Assembly (NCBI GenBank): GCA_030490835.1
Contig: CM059975.1
Span: 28,924,133 to 28,988,132, forward strand
DNA: 64,000 nt
Reading direction: 5' to 3'
Source: Annona cherimola
Taxonomy: Eukaryota; Streptophyta; Magnoliopsida; Magnoliales; Annonaceae
In this document: positions 21,800-32,989 of the stretch, in pieces
How positions within the stretch are numbered: position 1 is the stretch's first letter
Layout: every line of letters begins with the position of its first letter
Position numbers and translations under genes: made by a program
The notes under the pieces: generated by a model
Database searches by the model: none
The model's input: only the letters and a program-made list of their open reading frames with translations
Told to the model about the DNA's origin: nothing

Positions 21800-22205
21800 A
21801 CAACTTAATACTATATTGAATGATTCTTAAAGTAGTGAGTGCTTCAATATGGACAAGATAATTATGAAATTGTATATTCGTATTATATTCAGCAATGAGT
21901 CATTGTAAAATTTCTTCTTCTCGTTTTAATTCTTTTAATCTCTAACTTAAATATTGTAATTGATAAGAAAGAGGCATATTAACATTCTTCTGATGATGAA
22001 CTATCTCTCCACTCAAGTTCTACTAAAATAGTTTCGTTATTATTTATGATTTGGAGAGAAGATGTTCAGGGAGAAATAATAGCTGGGTATTTATTGTGAA
22101 AATGGTATCATGGTTTCCAACATAATAATCGGCATGCCAAAATAATAATCGAAAGATATTATATTCTAACCATTGCTCATATGAAAATGGAATATCAGAC
22201 ATTAA
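21800..22205 (-). pseudogene. Two short leader-proximal viral ORFs, broken
   Basis: First ORF starts near 22203 with MSDIPFSYEQWLEYN and is broken by a stop before ILVELEWRDSSSSEEC; the second starts right after (MPLSYQLQYL) and has a charged helix (RLKELKREEEIL). The near-overlapping stop/start arrangement resembles the small ORFs ahead of the polyprotein in badna- and tungroviruses. That comparison is inference. Confidence 0.45.
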
Positions 22206-22350
22206 TTTAGAAAAATAAAACTTACATAGATAGCATTAGAGTAGGAAAAGCCTGATGCTGGACAAACTTCGCACTCAAACAATCTACACTCTTACACTTA
22301 AAACTCTAGGAGGCTGGAAGACTCTTCCGATGCCTCATACGATCAAAACA

Positions 22351-22470
22351 CTAGTATTTATAGACTTAGAAAGGAGCGAACTTTTACAAAGGATGAAATC
22401 CGTAGTGGACTTGAAATGCGTATAAGTTCGAGGTCTTGTCATTGGGTAGCGTGTCCTGGATGATGTCAGA
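22351..22470 (-). promoter_or_regulatory. Probable pararetroviral promoter
   Basis: TCTATAAATACTAG (22351-22364, minus strand) is a clear TATA box, with CTGACATCATCC about 95-105 bases upstream, resembling the as-1-type elements of caulimovirid promoters. It lies between the end of one viral ORF and the leader of the next small ORFs. Activity unknown. Confidence 0.55.
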
Positions 22471-22489
22471 GTCGAACATCCCAAAGTGA

Positions 22490-23160
22490 TAAGGTAGAAT
22501 AAAGTAGCTGCTTTGGAATCTAGAAATAGTGTTTGTTCCTACTTGAACAGTAATATTCTTCCGTTTTTAGGAATAGTGATGTTAAATCAGCTGGAAAGTG
22601 ACTACAAAGATAGGTCCATCTGATCTGAGTCCATCTGGTTGACATATAATAATTCGAAGGCCTTTAATTGCTGTTCGTTTTCGGATAGCTCTGGAAGATC
22701 TTCTTGAATAAGTTCTAATGCCTTTTCAGGGCATCTTTGGTGGTTTGTGATTTGGCAGGGATTTGAAGAATAGAGTCTTCTTTGAATTTTTCTTTTTGTT
22801 GATTTTCATATCGTCATTGCCAATGACATCTTTCCATAATATTTTTATAATCAAATTTTGGCCACCATTTCATATAAGAAGAATAAGTCATATATGGAAT
22901 AGAATTAGGTTTTGTACAAAATGAGAAATCCCAGCGAATAATCCATAGAATGTTTTCTTCTATAATAAATTTAAGTAATGCTAGTATTTTATCAGATATT
23001 ACTGCTTTTGGCAGTACTTTAAATAAATCATTTGGAATAATTTCTATAGTCATTCCCCAAAAGTCCCAAAATTTATTTATAAACCAGTGGGAAATTGATT
23101 AGCTTGGACTTTCAAGTCGCTTACAATAAAAGGAGAGTTTAGACTATCAAAGTATCCAAT
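22490..23160 (-). pseudogene. Pararetroviral ORF 3' end
   Basis: Open from 23053 to a stop at 22814: MTIEIIPNDLFKVLPKAVIS, then ENILWIIRWDFSFCTKPNS, IPYMTYSSYMKWWPKFDY and ERCHWQ. Past the stop it still reads as protein (YENQQKEKFKEDSILQIPAK). It lies just upstream of the viral promoter, so it is probably the end of the last viral ORF. No domain name is assigned. Confidence 0.5.
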
Positions 23161-23163
23161 ATG

Positions 23164-23211
23164 TATATATATAATATAATATAATATAATATAATATAAC
23201 ATAATATAATG
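23164..23211. repeat. (TAATA)n-type low-complexity tract
   Basis: Run of TATATAATATAATATAAT at the edge of recognisable viral sequence. A shorter version is at 13141-13165 in the left copy. Confidence 0.85.
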
Positions 23212-23627
23212 AGGGGTGCAACGGATGCATGTAACGGCTCCTTATTGTCTTGCCTCACCCTCTATTTTTTAGCAACAACTCACCAGACCACGTGTGTTGA
23301 GACCAGCTGCTACTCCAACACACTCCAACCTTATAATCAAGGAAATATAGAAAACTATATTTGCAATACTATAAAAAGGAGAAAAGAATCCTACCATTTT
23401 TGTAACTCATTAAAGAATCCTACTTCGACACAACTCTCAAATAGCCTCATCCAAAATATCGTACATGTGTGCGGATATTTTTGGTCCTCTACAAGAGGTT
23501 ATAAGTCGAGGAAAGTTGAAAGTGTATTTCTTAGTCTTTGAAAAATTGTAAAACACTTTTGTATATATTAGATGAAATTACTAACATGTCCCATTGTTAT
23601 GATGTTAAGAACGATTGTTCATTTTTA

Positions 23628-23875
23628 TAAAATGACAAGAATGCCCCATTAGTAATAACTTGTTTATTATCGATATTACTTTAATATTAAATTATTAATT
23701 TATATGCATTATTACTTATATGATATATTTATTATGTAAATAATCTTCCAAAAAATGACAAGAATGCCTCATTAGTAATAACTTGTTTATTATTGATATT
23801 GCTTTAATATTAAATTATTAATTTATATGCATTATTACTTATATGATATATTTATTATGTAAATAATCTTCCAAC
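23628..23875. repeat. Two tandem copies of the roughly 122-bp AT-rich repeat
   Basis: Units begin AAAATGACAAGAATGCC at about 23628 and 23753. Same unit as at 13598. Confidence 0.85.
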
Positions 23876-23972
23876 AATTGCAATAAAATAATGCTTATAA
23901 ATAATAAACTTTATTATAAAATATATAACAAGAGACATTTCGTTCGTATAATCAAAAAAATTAACTTTAGTT

Positions 23973-24415
23973 ATGTTGAAAGCGTATTTCTTAGTCTTTG
24001 AAAAATTGTAAAACACTTTTGTATACATTAGATGAAATTACTAACTGTCCTCTTGTTAGGATACTAAGAACGACAGTTCATTTTTATAAAATGACAAGAA
24101 TGCCCCGTCAGTAATAACTTTTTATTATTGATATTACTTTAATATTAAATTATTAATTTATATGCATTATTACTTATATCATATATTTATTATGTAAATA
24201 ATCTTCTAAAAATGACAAGAATGCCCTATTAGTAATAACTTGTTTATTATTGATATTACTTTAATATTAAATTATAATTTATATGCATTATTACTTATAT
24301 GATATATTTATTATGTAAATAATCTTCCAACAATTGCAATAAAATAATGCTTATCAATAATAAACTTTATTATAAAAAATATAACAAGAGACATTTCGTT
24401 CGTTTCATCAAAAAA
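23973..24415. repeat. Third, partial copy of the flanking repeat
   Basis: Repeats 23512-23948 from GTTGAAAG-GTATTTCTTAG to ATAACAAGAGACATTTCGTT, including its own pair of 122-bp units. Offset about 461 bp. Confidence 0.85.
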
Positions 24416-24465
24416 TTTAACTTCAGTTATGAAACGCTAATGAAGAGACACACTTACTGTTGTAC

Positions 24466-24645
24466 GTAAATGTTACAGGGTATTTTGTAATTTTGTAAAA
24501 CTTAAAAATATGCCCCCAATTTTCCCCAAATTATGTAATTGCGCATCGAAAAAAATCCGTAAATATTACAAGGTATTTTCTAATTTTGTAAAACTTAAAA
24601 ATATGCCCCCACTTTTCCCCAAATTATGTAATTGCAAATAAAAAA
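24466..24645. repeat. 93-bp tandem duplication
   Basis: GTAAAT-TTACA-GGTATTTT...CCCCAAATTATGTAATTGC occurs at 24466 and 24559, nearly identical. Confidence 0.85.
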
Positions 24646-24888
24646 AAACTCCAAAATTATATTCTACACGGTTTAGATTTAAGAAATTTTTCAAAAATAA
24701 AAAACAAATATTTGTGCAAATCGTTCCAAAGCAAAAGTTTATAAGGAATCACCTCCCTTCCAGTCTTCCACCACCAAAGTGATAGATTCTTGTCGTGTTT
24801 TCGAAAACACATTAGTAGCGCGTACTGTTGAACTTCGAAATCGGGAAGCTTAATAACATTTTCCGCCGAACGGTAATGCACATACAAA

Positions 24889-25165
24889 AGGTGTGCTTAG
24901 AAATAGATAAAATTTTTAATGAATTTGAAAAGTAAAAGTTATAAAATGATGTAATATGATAGAAGTAATTATTAAGAGTAAAGAAGATAAAGTTAAAAAA
25001 GATAAAATTAGTTATGTGGGTAGTAATGTAAAAATAATTAAAAAGTAGAGTAGTTGTATAGAAAAATGTGAAGAAATGATTAAAAAATAGAGTAATTATG
25101 AGGAGCGAAAAGTTTTATATTGAAAGGTTTGAACTTATATTTTCTAAATATTGCCAAACACAACC
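24889..25165 (-). repeat. Tourist-like MITE (family T)
   Basis: GGTGTGCTTAG left, TGCCAAACACAACC right, with all internal tracts in reverse complement. Confidence 0.8.
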
Positions 25166-25257
25166 AAAATTTTATTATTTTTCTTTTCCTGATCGTGAGC
25201 TATAGAACTTTTTTTGAATATATATATTTCAGTATTTCTATTGATAGTGCAATCTGA

Positions 25258-25484
25258 CTGTAAAATGATGTGATATGATAGAAGTAATGATGAAGAGTAA
25301 AGATGATAAAATTAAAATAGATAAAATTAATTATATGAGTAGTTATGTGAAAATGATTAAAAAGTAGGGTAGTTATATAAGAAAATGTGAACAAATGATT
25401 AAAAAATAAAGTAATTATGAGAAGTGAAAAGTTTTATATTGAAAAGTCTGAACCTACATTTTCTAAACATTGCCAAACACACCC
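25258..25484 (-). repeat. Tourist-like MITE (family T), left-truncated
   Basis: Starts within the family consensus at GTAAAATGATGTGATATGAT and ends TGCCAAACACACCC. The following 90 bp repeat the flank of the previous copy, so this copy arose by tandem duplication and not by transposition. Confidence 0.8.
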
Positions 25485-25579
25485 AAAATTTTATTTTTTT
25501 CTTTTTCTGATTGTGAGCTATATGACTTTTTTATTATATATATATTATAGTATTTCAATTGACAGTGCAATCAGGCTCT

Positions 25580-26010
25580 AAACATTCTTACAAGTATCTA
25601 GTTAAGAATCTAATTTTTTTAACAATAATTTCTAACATACCCATTAGGTGGACACTCTTATGAAAAATTTGCAGAGAATAAACGCCAACACTAAATTTAA
25701 AAAAAAATGCAGTTGCCAAGGTTCAAAACAAGAACGCGGGTCCTTGATGAGAGAGACAACACCTGGGTGGTGTGAGCTATATAACTTAACATTAATGGAA
25801 TCGTCCCAATTCAAAAAACAGGACAATATTCTCGAGTTTATCGAAAGTCACGTCGGAGCAGAAGCAAGGCATCGAATAAATAAGTAGAGTTATGTTTGAG
25901 CTGTTATATGTGTGCTTAAGGAATTTAAGAACCATTCTTTAGTGATTTTACAATTTGTCCTTATAAATTTCTATTTTATAAAGAAGCCTAATCTGCTGGA
26001 CCCAGATGTA
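25580..26010. other. Unassigned stretch
   Basis: Contains a moderately GC-rich piece at 25640-25890 (CACCTGGGTGGTGTGAGC). Short open frames exist on both strands but show no recognisable protein and are judged chance. Possibly an old retroelement remnant. Confidence 0.3.
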
Positions 26011-26019
26011 TCCAGCCCA

Positions 26020-26243
26020 AAATCATATATATTTTTATTTTTAAACATAGTGGTGTTTTGTAATTTTCAAGTTAAAAAATTACAGCAATACCACTACAAT
26101 TGAAAAATTACAACAACACCACTATGTTTAAGAATAAATATATATATAAACATATCAAAAATGATAAAACTTGATTTATAAATTAAATATATCTAACTTA
26201 ATATGTTTATAGAAAATAAAAATATATAATTTTGGGCACTGCG
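26020..26243. repeat. Foldback with the family M core
   Basis: Inverted arms around TAAACATAGTGGTGTT / AACACCACTATGTTTA, with the core word AAAACTTGATTTATAAATTA on the right. Exact ends not seen. Confidence 0.55.
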
Positions 26244-26656
26244 TCCGACCACAACTGATCAAACGTCTTTTGTAAAATTAATCACAATTTATAAACTCTT
26301 GATTGTCCAAAAACACATTAACGCCTAAGTTTTAAAATACATTCAAACTTTATTAGAAAAAGGGAATAAGAGAACTGATGGATGTCAATACCCTATGCAT
26401 AGACAAAGATAATCAAAGTCAATCTTGTCCGACCTAGTAATACAAAAAGATCTGTTCAAGGCAAACCTTTGTTAGAACCATTTTTTACTAGCGTATATTT
26501 ATATCACATCTCGCATGGTATTAAGATCGAGTAGACAATTCTTGCAATTTTTTAGAGGGAGACCGTAGGCTCTCAAATATAAACAGAAGAAATTGCAGGC
26601 TCGTAAATATAAGTAGGATGACAAAGCTCTCAAATCACTTATACCCATATTTGAAA

Positions 26657-27055
26657 AAGGAGTGATTCTATTAGTCCGGGCTAAGTAAATGGCCCACTTA
26701 GCCCACCTCAAAAAACCTATTTATAATAATTTTTTTACTTTTTTTTTCATGTACTTGTTTATCTAAGTGTATTTAACATATAGACCAAGTTTTACCATTT
26801 TTGAATATGTTTATCTATTTTTTTGAGATTTTCAAACATCTATGTGTATATATGCATTTAAAATACCCTTATTTTCAAAAATCTAAAAAAAATATATGCA
26901 CATTTCCAAAAATAGTAAAACTTGGTCTATATGTTAAATACACTTAGATAAACAAGTGTATGAAGAAAAAAACAAAAAAAAATTGTTTTAAATAGGTTTT
27001 TTGAGGTGGGCTAAGTGGGTCATTTACTTAGCCCGGGCTAATAGAATCACTCCTC
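26657..27055. repeat. Family M (Mutator-type) foldback MITE, complete
   Basis: Near-perfect inverted ends GGAGTGATTCTATTAG... / ...CTAATAGAATCACTCC and a perfect 9-bp duplication TATTTGAAA at 26648-26656 and 27056-27064. Arms include GGGCTAAGTAAATG and TGTATTTAACATATA. 399 bp, non-coding. 9-bp duplications are typical of Mutator-like elements. Confidence 0.85.
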
Positions 27056-27109
27056 TATTTGAAATTGGGACCTTTAGTGACAGAGGTGTTGCTGATTTGT
27101 TAGAAGCAA

Positions 27110-27575
27110 ATTCATGATGAAGAGTAATTTTATCCATTTCTTCAATACTAATGTTTTGATGGGTGTAAAATCATTTTATCCTTTACATTTATCATCATTT
27201 ATATTGTCAATGAATCTATGTCATTTGTCTGGTGCTATTGTGCATAATTTCCATTTACAAATGTGCAAAATTAATATAGTAAAATAATTTAATGTTGAAT
27301 ATCAATTTTTAAATTATATTTTTAATATTTAAATAGTTTAAAATATAATTATTATATGAACAACTGATTTTATAAAGTATTGTTACATTTTAAAGCATAT
27401 ATTAGTGGATCTAAATCTTTTTTATAATTTACATATAAATATATATTTTGCAGTAAATATAGGTTACATACGAATTTGGCTTTACCTTAATAAATTATGC
27501 TAACTACATCGTATGGAGTGAATTCCACATCTAAAACAAGATGATTACATGAAACCACTTTATAGAAGCCGGACT
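27110..27575 (+). repeat. Family B element, diverged
   Basis: Keeps the family word order (TTATCATCATTTATATTGTC, TAGTAAAATAATTTAATGTT, TATAAAGTATTGTTACATTT) and ends TTTATAGAAGCCGG. Confidence 0.55.
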
Positions 27576-27754
27576 CATTCATAAAACTTATTAAAACCTC
27601 TCATAAGTGTTAAATTTGATTATGAAATTAAAATTCAACCACATATACAGTTATATCCACTTAAAAATTACATAATTATATCTAATTATGAAATTAGATT
27701 TGATTATAAATGCATCAAAATATTATAATAATTTATAAAATCATTTATGTATAG

Positions 27755-28050
27755 GCAAAGAATGTTTGAAATGATTTAATGTTGAATCAACACCTTTAAA
27801 ATTGGTAATGTTTGGAATGATTTAATGTTGAATCAACACCTTTAAAATTGGTATATAAATTATTATATTAGTTTTACACTTTAAATAAATAATGTCAATT
27901 TAATTTTGAACTAAACATGATGGTATAATACATAAAATAATTCTAAATAGAATGGATGAGAAGTAAACTTCATATAATCTAATAGAAAATAAAATAATTC
28001 TAAATAGAAGGGATGAGAAGTAAACTTCATATAATCCAATAGAAAATATA
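27755..28050. repeat. Two short tandem duplications
   Basis: A unit of about 46 bp (ATGATTTAATGTTGAATCAA) is doubled near 27768-27857, and one of about 60 bp (GGATGAGAAGTAAACTTCAT) near 27929-28050. Confidence 0.85.
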
Positions 28051-28206
28051 TAACCTTCTTCACTTAGATACAAGGTAGTTTTGGTTTGAAAATTGAGAAT
28101 TAAGTTTAGAATTCTAAAAAAATAGAATTTACTCTACCTAAAAACTGGTAAGTGAATGTGCACTCTAGGTCGATCGGGCCAAGGTATGATTTTCCTACTC
28201 AATCAT

Positions 28207-28578
28207 TTAGGAGTCTAATCTTATGCTCGAATCCATACACTTATTTTTTTAATTTTTTTGAAACTTTTTATACACAAATGTTAATATAAGTTTATTTAAC
28301 ATGTTTATCAATTTTTACTAATTTTGGAGATTTTTAAATTTTTTTTTCAGATTTTTAAAAATCAATGGCATTTTAGTAATTTTAAATTACTAAAATGCGA
28401 CTGACTTTTAAAAATCCGAAAAAATATCTAAAAACTCCAAAAATGGTAAAAATTAATACACATATTAAATATACTTAAATTAATAATTTCATAAAAAATT
28501 AATTTGTTTTTAAAAAAGTGGGTATATGCACCCAGGAGCATTAAGGTTGCTGAAAGCATAAGATCAAGTTCCAATCAT
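28207..28578. repeat. Family M-like foldback MITE with 12-bp target duplication
   Basis: CTACTCAATCAT is present at 28195-28206 and 28579-28590. Ends share GGA-(G/A)-...ATCTTATGCT in inverted form, and the middle is a perfect-looking foldback around ATTTTAGTAATTTTAAATTA. 372 bp. Confidence 0.7.
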
Positions 28579-28764
28579 CTACTCAATCATGCGAATCCCT
28601 GACTCAGTGACTCCACATTTGTGAGGACTGTAGTGGCCGCTACGTCTTCTATCATGACATGTTCCCAACGAGAAACTTTGGGTCGATGTTTGGACGAGAA
28701 AAAAAGAAGTGGACCAAATTCAATGCAGATTTTTTTCCACTGTTTGTGTGGGAAGTGATGGAAA

Positions 28765-29010
28765 CTTTTAGCGCGCAAATTTTTAAAATGAGAGAAAATA
28801 ATATGATATAAGATGATAAAGATATTAATAAGGAGTAAAGAAAATAAAGTTAAAATAAATATATTAGACGTATGAATAATTGTGTAGAAATGATAGAAAA
28901 GTAAGATAGTTGTATAGAAAGAGTAAAAAATTAATTTAAAAATAGTTATGGAATGTGAAAAATTATAGATTAAAAAATTTTAAATTGAAAAGCTTTAAGA
29001 ATAAACCAAC
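28765..29010 (-). repeat. Tourist-like MITE (family T), diverged
   Basis: Reverse-complement family tracts AATATGATATAAGATGATAA, GGAGTAAAGAAAATAAAGTT, TGTGTAGAAATGATAGAAAA and AGTTATGGAATGTGAAAAA. Confidence 0.65.
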
Positions 29011-29573
29011 ACCACCTCAGAAAAATACTCAAACGAAACACAAAATATATTCATATAACGGTCACTAACTGAATAACCAACTAGTTGACATGGGGGACGA
29101 CCAAGCACATGGGAGAAATTTATTTGTTGTAATAAAAAAATTGAAGAAAAAGGGAAATGAGAAATGAGAGAGAAGGGAAGGAGGGCTGTCTCGTTCCCAT
29201 TGGCCTTCGCCATCCATCCGCCGTCGCTACTAGAGAAAAAAGAGGGATGCTGCTGCGTCACCAAAAAATCGGAGAGGTGAGCTGCTTCGATTTATCAATT
29301 TTTTTGAGATTTTGTCACTATCTCCACTATGAATATTAAGATCTTATGAGTTTTGGGTTTTAAATTATAAAAGAAAGAAATCTAAGTTAGAAGAGCATGG
29401 ATCTAGGAGGGATTGAACCCCCACCTACTCATACATGTTTGGCAGCCATGACTAGGGACAAAAATAGCACTGATTTTTCAAAAAAAATTGCTAAAATCTG
29501 ACTTGCGTGTGCAGTGTAAGGACAAATTATAATGAGTTCAACTAGATAATAAGCTATTAAACTCAGGAACTAA
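29011..29573. other. Gene-free stretch
   Basis: Short frames on both strands around 29000-29340 look non-coding. A word GGGATTGAACCCCCACC near 29411-29427 resembles an inverted B box but no full tRNA-like unit follows. Confidence 0.35.
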
Positions 29574-29854
29574 GGGTGTGTTTGACATTTAATAGAAAAT
29601 GTCAAGTTAAAACTTTTCAACGTAAAACTTTTCACTCTCCACAACCATCATATTTTTTAATTATTTTTTCACATTTTTCTATACAACTACCATACTTTTC
29701 AATCATTTTTACACAACTATCCACAAAACTAACTTATCTATTTTAACTTTATTCTTTTTACTACTCATCATTACCCCTATCATATCACATTATTTGACAA
29801 TTTTTACTCTCCAAAACTTTTCATCAAAAGTTTTATTCATTACCAAATACACCC
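29574..29854 (+). repeat. Tourist-like MITE (family T), complete
   Basis: GGGTGTGTTTGACATT...CCAAATACACCC with TAA at 29571-29573 and 29855-29857. 281 bp. Confidence 0.95.
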
Positions 29855-29857
29855 TAA

Positions 29858-30712
29858 GTAAGTTATGCATGCGCAAGAGAGCATGGGAATCTTTAAAAGT
29901 GTCACTCAAGTTTAAAAAAATTGAGTACCATAACAAATTGAGTAATAAGAAAAATATGTAGTTCAAGTATGATAGAAATAATAAAAGACTATGCAAAAAA
30001 GTATTGGTATATACTTAGAAGAATTCTTTTCTTCTTGATAGGAAAAGAAAAAAGAGAGTTACGAAGGAGTGAAGTGAATAAGGTAAGCGGGCTATAAGTT
30101 CCAAGTAAATAAAAAAAAAGCCTTGAGGTAACTAATGTTTTTTTTTATGTTATGGTGTTTTTAAATGAGGATGTTTATATGCTTTAAATGCATTGGATTG
30201 AAAATATAACGAATTGTATTTTTTATTACTATTGGCTATATATGTGAATCTATTATAAATGCATGTCTGATTTAAGAATGCCATAAAGGTAACTATTCAT
30301 AGGTTGTAATGAATTTGCTTGAAAATAGGGTTGTTAAAATATTTTCTTTACATATGAAATTTATTATCATCATTTATAAGTTGAATTTGTACCATATCAT
30401 GTATTCATGCCACTAAAAATCATGCATTAACAAGTTAGGAATTCGTATAGGTATCCATTGAGGATGTCGAATAGGACTGTTGTCCTTCTTCAAGGATGCA
30501 GAATTGTAAAGAATCGGAATGATTTACACTGTCTTTTTTTGAAAGGTTGGGATGATGATCAGTTGATAAGTGTCATAAATCCCTCATGTTATAAGTCACA
30601 AGCCACAAGTTACGTGTCTCGAGTTTCATGAGCATGGCATGTAAAGGCATGCACTACATTGTTAAACATGTTTTGAATATGTAAATTGCTTCATATTTCA
30701 TTTGTCATGCTT
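29858..30712. other. Gene-free stretch
   Basis: AT-rich sequence with no recognisable gene or repeat family. It may be flank of the duplicated unit that follows. Confidence 0.4.
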
Positions 30713-31482
30713 GCTTACTAAGTATTTCATACTCCTGATATCTTATGTGCTAGTGATTATAGACAATGCAGACCCGAATGGAGAATTTTCATTGCTCATA
30801 AAGCAGTGAAGGCATATTCGAATTAACAAAATCTCATCTAATGTTTGTTTGGTCTGTATATGAATTAATTTCCTTTGGAATTGTAGTCATGACATGTTTG
30901 GCATCGTGGTACAACATTTGGCCTCAAATGTTGCTGACACTGGTTCAAAGCTTGGTGGTGGCATTGGTCTTCCAATTTTTTGAGAGTGTCTACCATATGG
31001 GATTTTGTAGGATTTTTGTTAAGCAGATGTGAGAATGTCGTATGAAAAATTGTTAGAATATCTCAGAACTTGATTGTAATACCAGTTGAAATGAATGTAA
31101 ATACCACAATATTAAAAAAATGAATTTCTTTTGACATGGTAGAGCGTTACGTAAAGGGCTTGAGTTTTGAATGTTGCAATCACTTGAGAATTAAGAACTA
31201 TCATGATATACTCAGGTAGTTGTCAATTGATTTTCATAGAAATGCTTATGTTCCCATTTGTATTAGCTGTCTTCAACTGCGTTTAAGAAGTCTTAAAAAG
31301 AAGGTCACTTCTTGACAGTAGCCCACTTATACTTTCAAACTCTCCTGTTACAAACAGCATGCTGCCAAAATTGGACTTAATACATATAAAAAAAATTTAG
31401 TCGCTTCTTATGTAGTCGTGTACCTAGTTTCTCTTAGAAGATGATAACTTCATTATTTAGAAAAATCCCGGAGCCTAGTTTC
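30713..31482. repeat. 770-bp tandem duplication, unit 1
   Basis: Runs from CTTACTAAGTATTTCATAC to the next occurrence of the same word at 31483. Only a few substitutions separate it from unit 2. Contains the word ACAATGCAGACCCGAATGG and a piece ending AATACCACAATATT resembling a gene 3' end. Confidence 0.95.
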
Positions 31483-32244
31483 TCTTACTAAGTATTTCAT
31501 ACTCATGATATCGTATGCCCTAGTGATTATAGACAATGCAGACCCGAATGGAGAATTTTCATTGCTCAGAAAGCAGTGAAGGCATGTTCGAATTAACAAA
31601 ATCTCATCTAATTTTTGTTTGGTCTGTATATGAATTAATTTCCTTTGGAATTGTAGTCATGACATGTTTGACATCGTGGTACAACATTTGGCCTCAAATG
31701 TTGCTGACACTGGTTCAAAGCTTGGTGGTGGCATTGGTCTTCCAATTTTTTGAGAGTGTCTACCATATGGGATTTTGTAGGATTTTTGTTAAGCAGATGT
31801 GAGAATGTCGTATGAAAAATTATTAGAATATCTCAGAACTTGATTGTAATACCAGTTGAAATGAATGTAAATACCACAATATTAAAAAAATGAATTTCTT
31901 TTGACATGGTAGAGCGTTATGTAAAGGGCTTGAGTTTTGAATGTTGCAATCACTTGAGAATTAAGAACTATCATGATATACTCAAGTAGTTGTCAATTGA
32001 TTTTCATAGAAATGCTTATGTTCCCATTTGTATTAGCTGTCTTCAACTGCGTTTAAGAAGTCTTAAAAAGAAGGTCACTTCTCGACAGTAGCCCACTTAT
32101 ACTTTCAAACTCTCCTGTTACAAACAGCATGCTGCCAAAATTGGACTGAATACATATAAAAAAAATTTAGTCGCTTCTTATGTAGTCGTGTACCTAGTTT
32201 CTCTTAGAAGATGATAACTTCATTATTTAGAAAAATCCCAGAGC
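31483..32244. repeat. 770-bp tandem duplication, unit 2
   Basis: Nearly identical copy of unit 1, ending at GAAAAATCCCAGAGCC. The identity suggests a recent event. Confidence 0.95.
31536..31802 (+). CDS. Possible small membrane protein, 88 residues, doubtful
   Basis: ATG at 31536 opens MQTRMENFHCSESSEGMFEL and two hydrophobic stretches, about residues 26-48 (FVWSVYELISFGIVVMTCL) and 55-72 (MLLTLVQSLVVALVFQFF), before a stop. In unit 1 the matching frame has TAA where this copy has CAG-AAA, leaving only a shorter frame from 30841. No family is recognised and no intron or promoter signal was found. Two potential membrane segments are the only positive sign; chance or a gene fragment is equally likely. 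Confidence 0.25.
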   Translation: MQTRMENFHCSESSEGMFELTKSHLIFVWSVYELISFGIVVMTCLTSWYNIWPQMLLTLVQSLVVALVFQFFESVYHMGFCRIFVKQM

Positions 32245-32989
32245 CATGGCTATGTCGTTTTCCATTGGTTGGGAAATGCATAAGTTAGGATGTCACATAG
32301 CTAGATCACATTAAATGTAATTAAATTCATGTTACATGCAACTAAATTAATTGATGTATTTAAGAAAATTTATTGTAGTGTAGAAAGCTTATTTCATATT
32401 TAAAAATATATCGTGGACATGCACATAAACTACAATAAATTTCATTTAATGCATATAATTTGTTGATATATTTTGAATACAATTGAGTATTTGACCGTGT
32501 ATTCTTGGGTGCTTTAAACTCAAAAAATTCAAGTAGCTATTTTTACATCAAATGTAATAAAAAATAATGTTTAATATAACTATTAGAATTTAAACGCACA
32601 AAATAATAAAATTTTAGTTGCAATCAATATAGGACTCGGACATCGTTTTGTGCTATGGGTGGGGAGGGAGGTGAGAAGTCGAGAATGAAATATTTTTTAA
32701 AAACATAATAGCAATGTGATATAATAAGGATAAAGTGAGAAAAATATGGTAGTTGTATAGGAAAATAATTAAAATATAGAGATACAAATAGAAAAAGTAT
32801 GGTAATTAGGTAGTTGAGATGTTATACCATTTTTTAAAAAGTATAGGAGAGTTTTCCACCAACCTTCTTACCAAAACTTAGAGGCATTGATACCAAATGT
32901 AGCCAAATTAAATTTTTTCTACAAAAAGATGGCATTAGAAAAAGAAATTTTATTTAGTGAAGTTGATGTTAGGTTAATTTAAATTTGTA
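32245..32989. other. Gene-free stretch with a worn family T piece
   Basis: About 32690-32880 keeps scattered family T words (GTGATATAATAAGGATAA, GTAGTTGTATAGGAAAATA). Otherwise nothing recognisable. Confidence 0.4.

Larger units (their letters stand above)
22483..23948. repeat. Right copy of the 1.46-kb repeat flanking the viral locus
   Basis: Same content and order as 12447-13911, in the same orientation. Its last part is repeated again at 23973-24415. The two 1.46-kb copies look strongly similar but have many point differences, so the duplication is not recent. Confidence 0.9.

Noticed and set aside
23209..23541. 110-codon plus-strand frame in the flanking repeat
   Set aside because: The equivalent in the other copy (13170-13500) is broken by a stop, and no family is recognised.
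29400..29440. Possible tRNA gene from the inverted word GGGTTCAATCCC
   Set aside because: No matching A box or acceptor stem at tRNA spacing.
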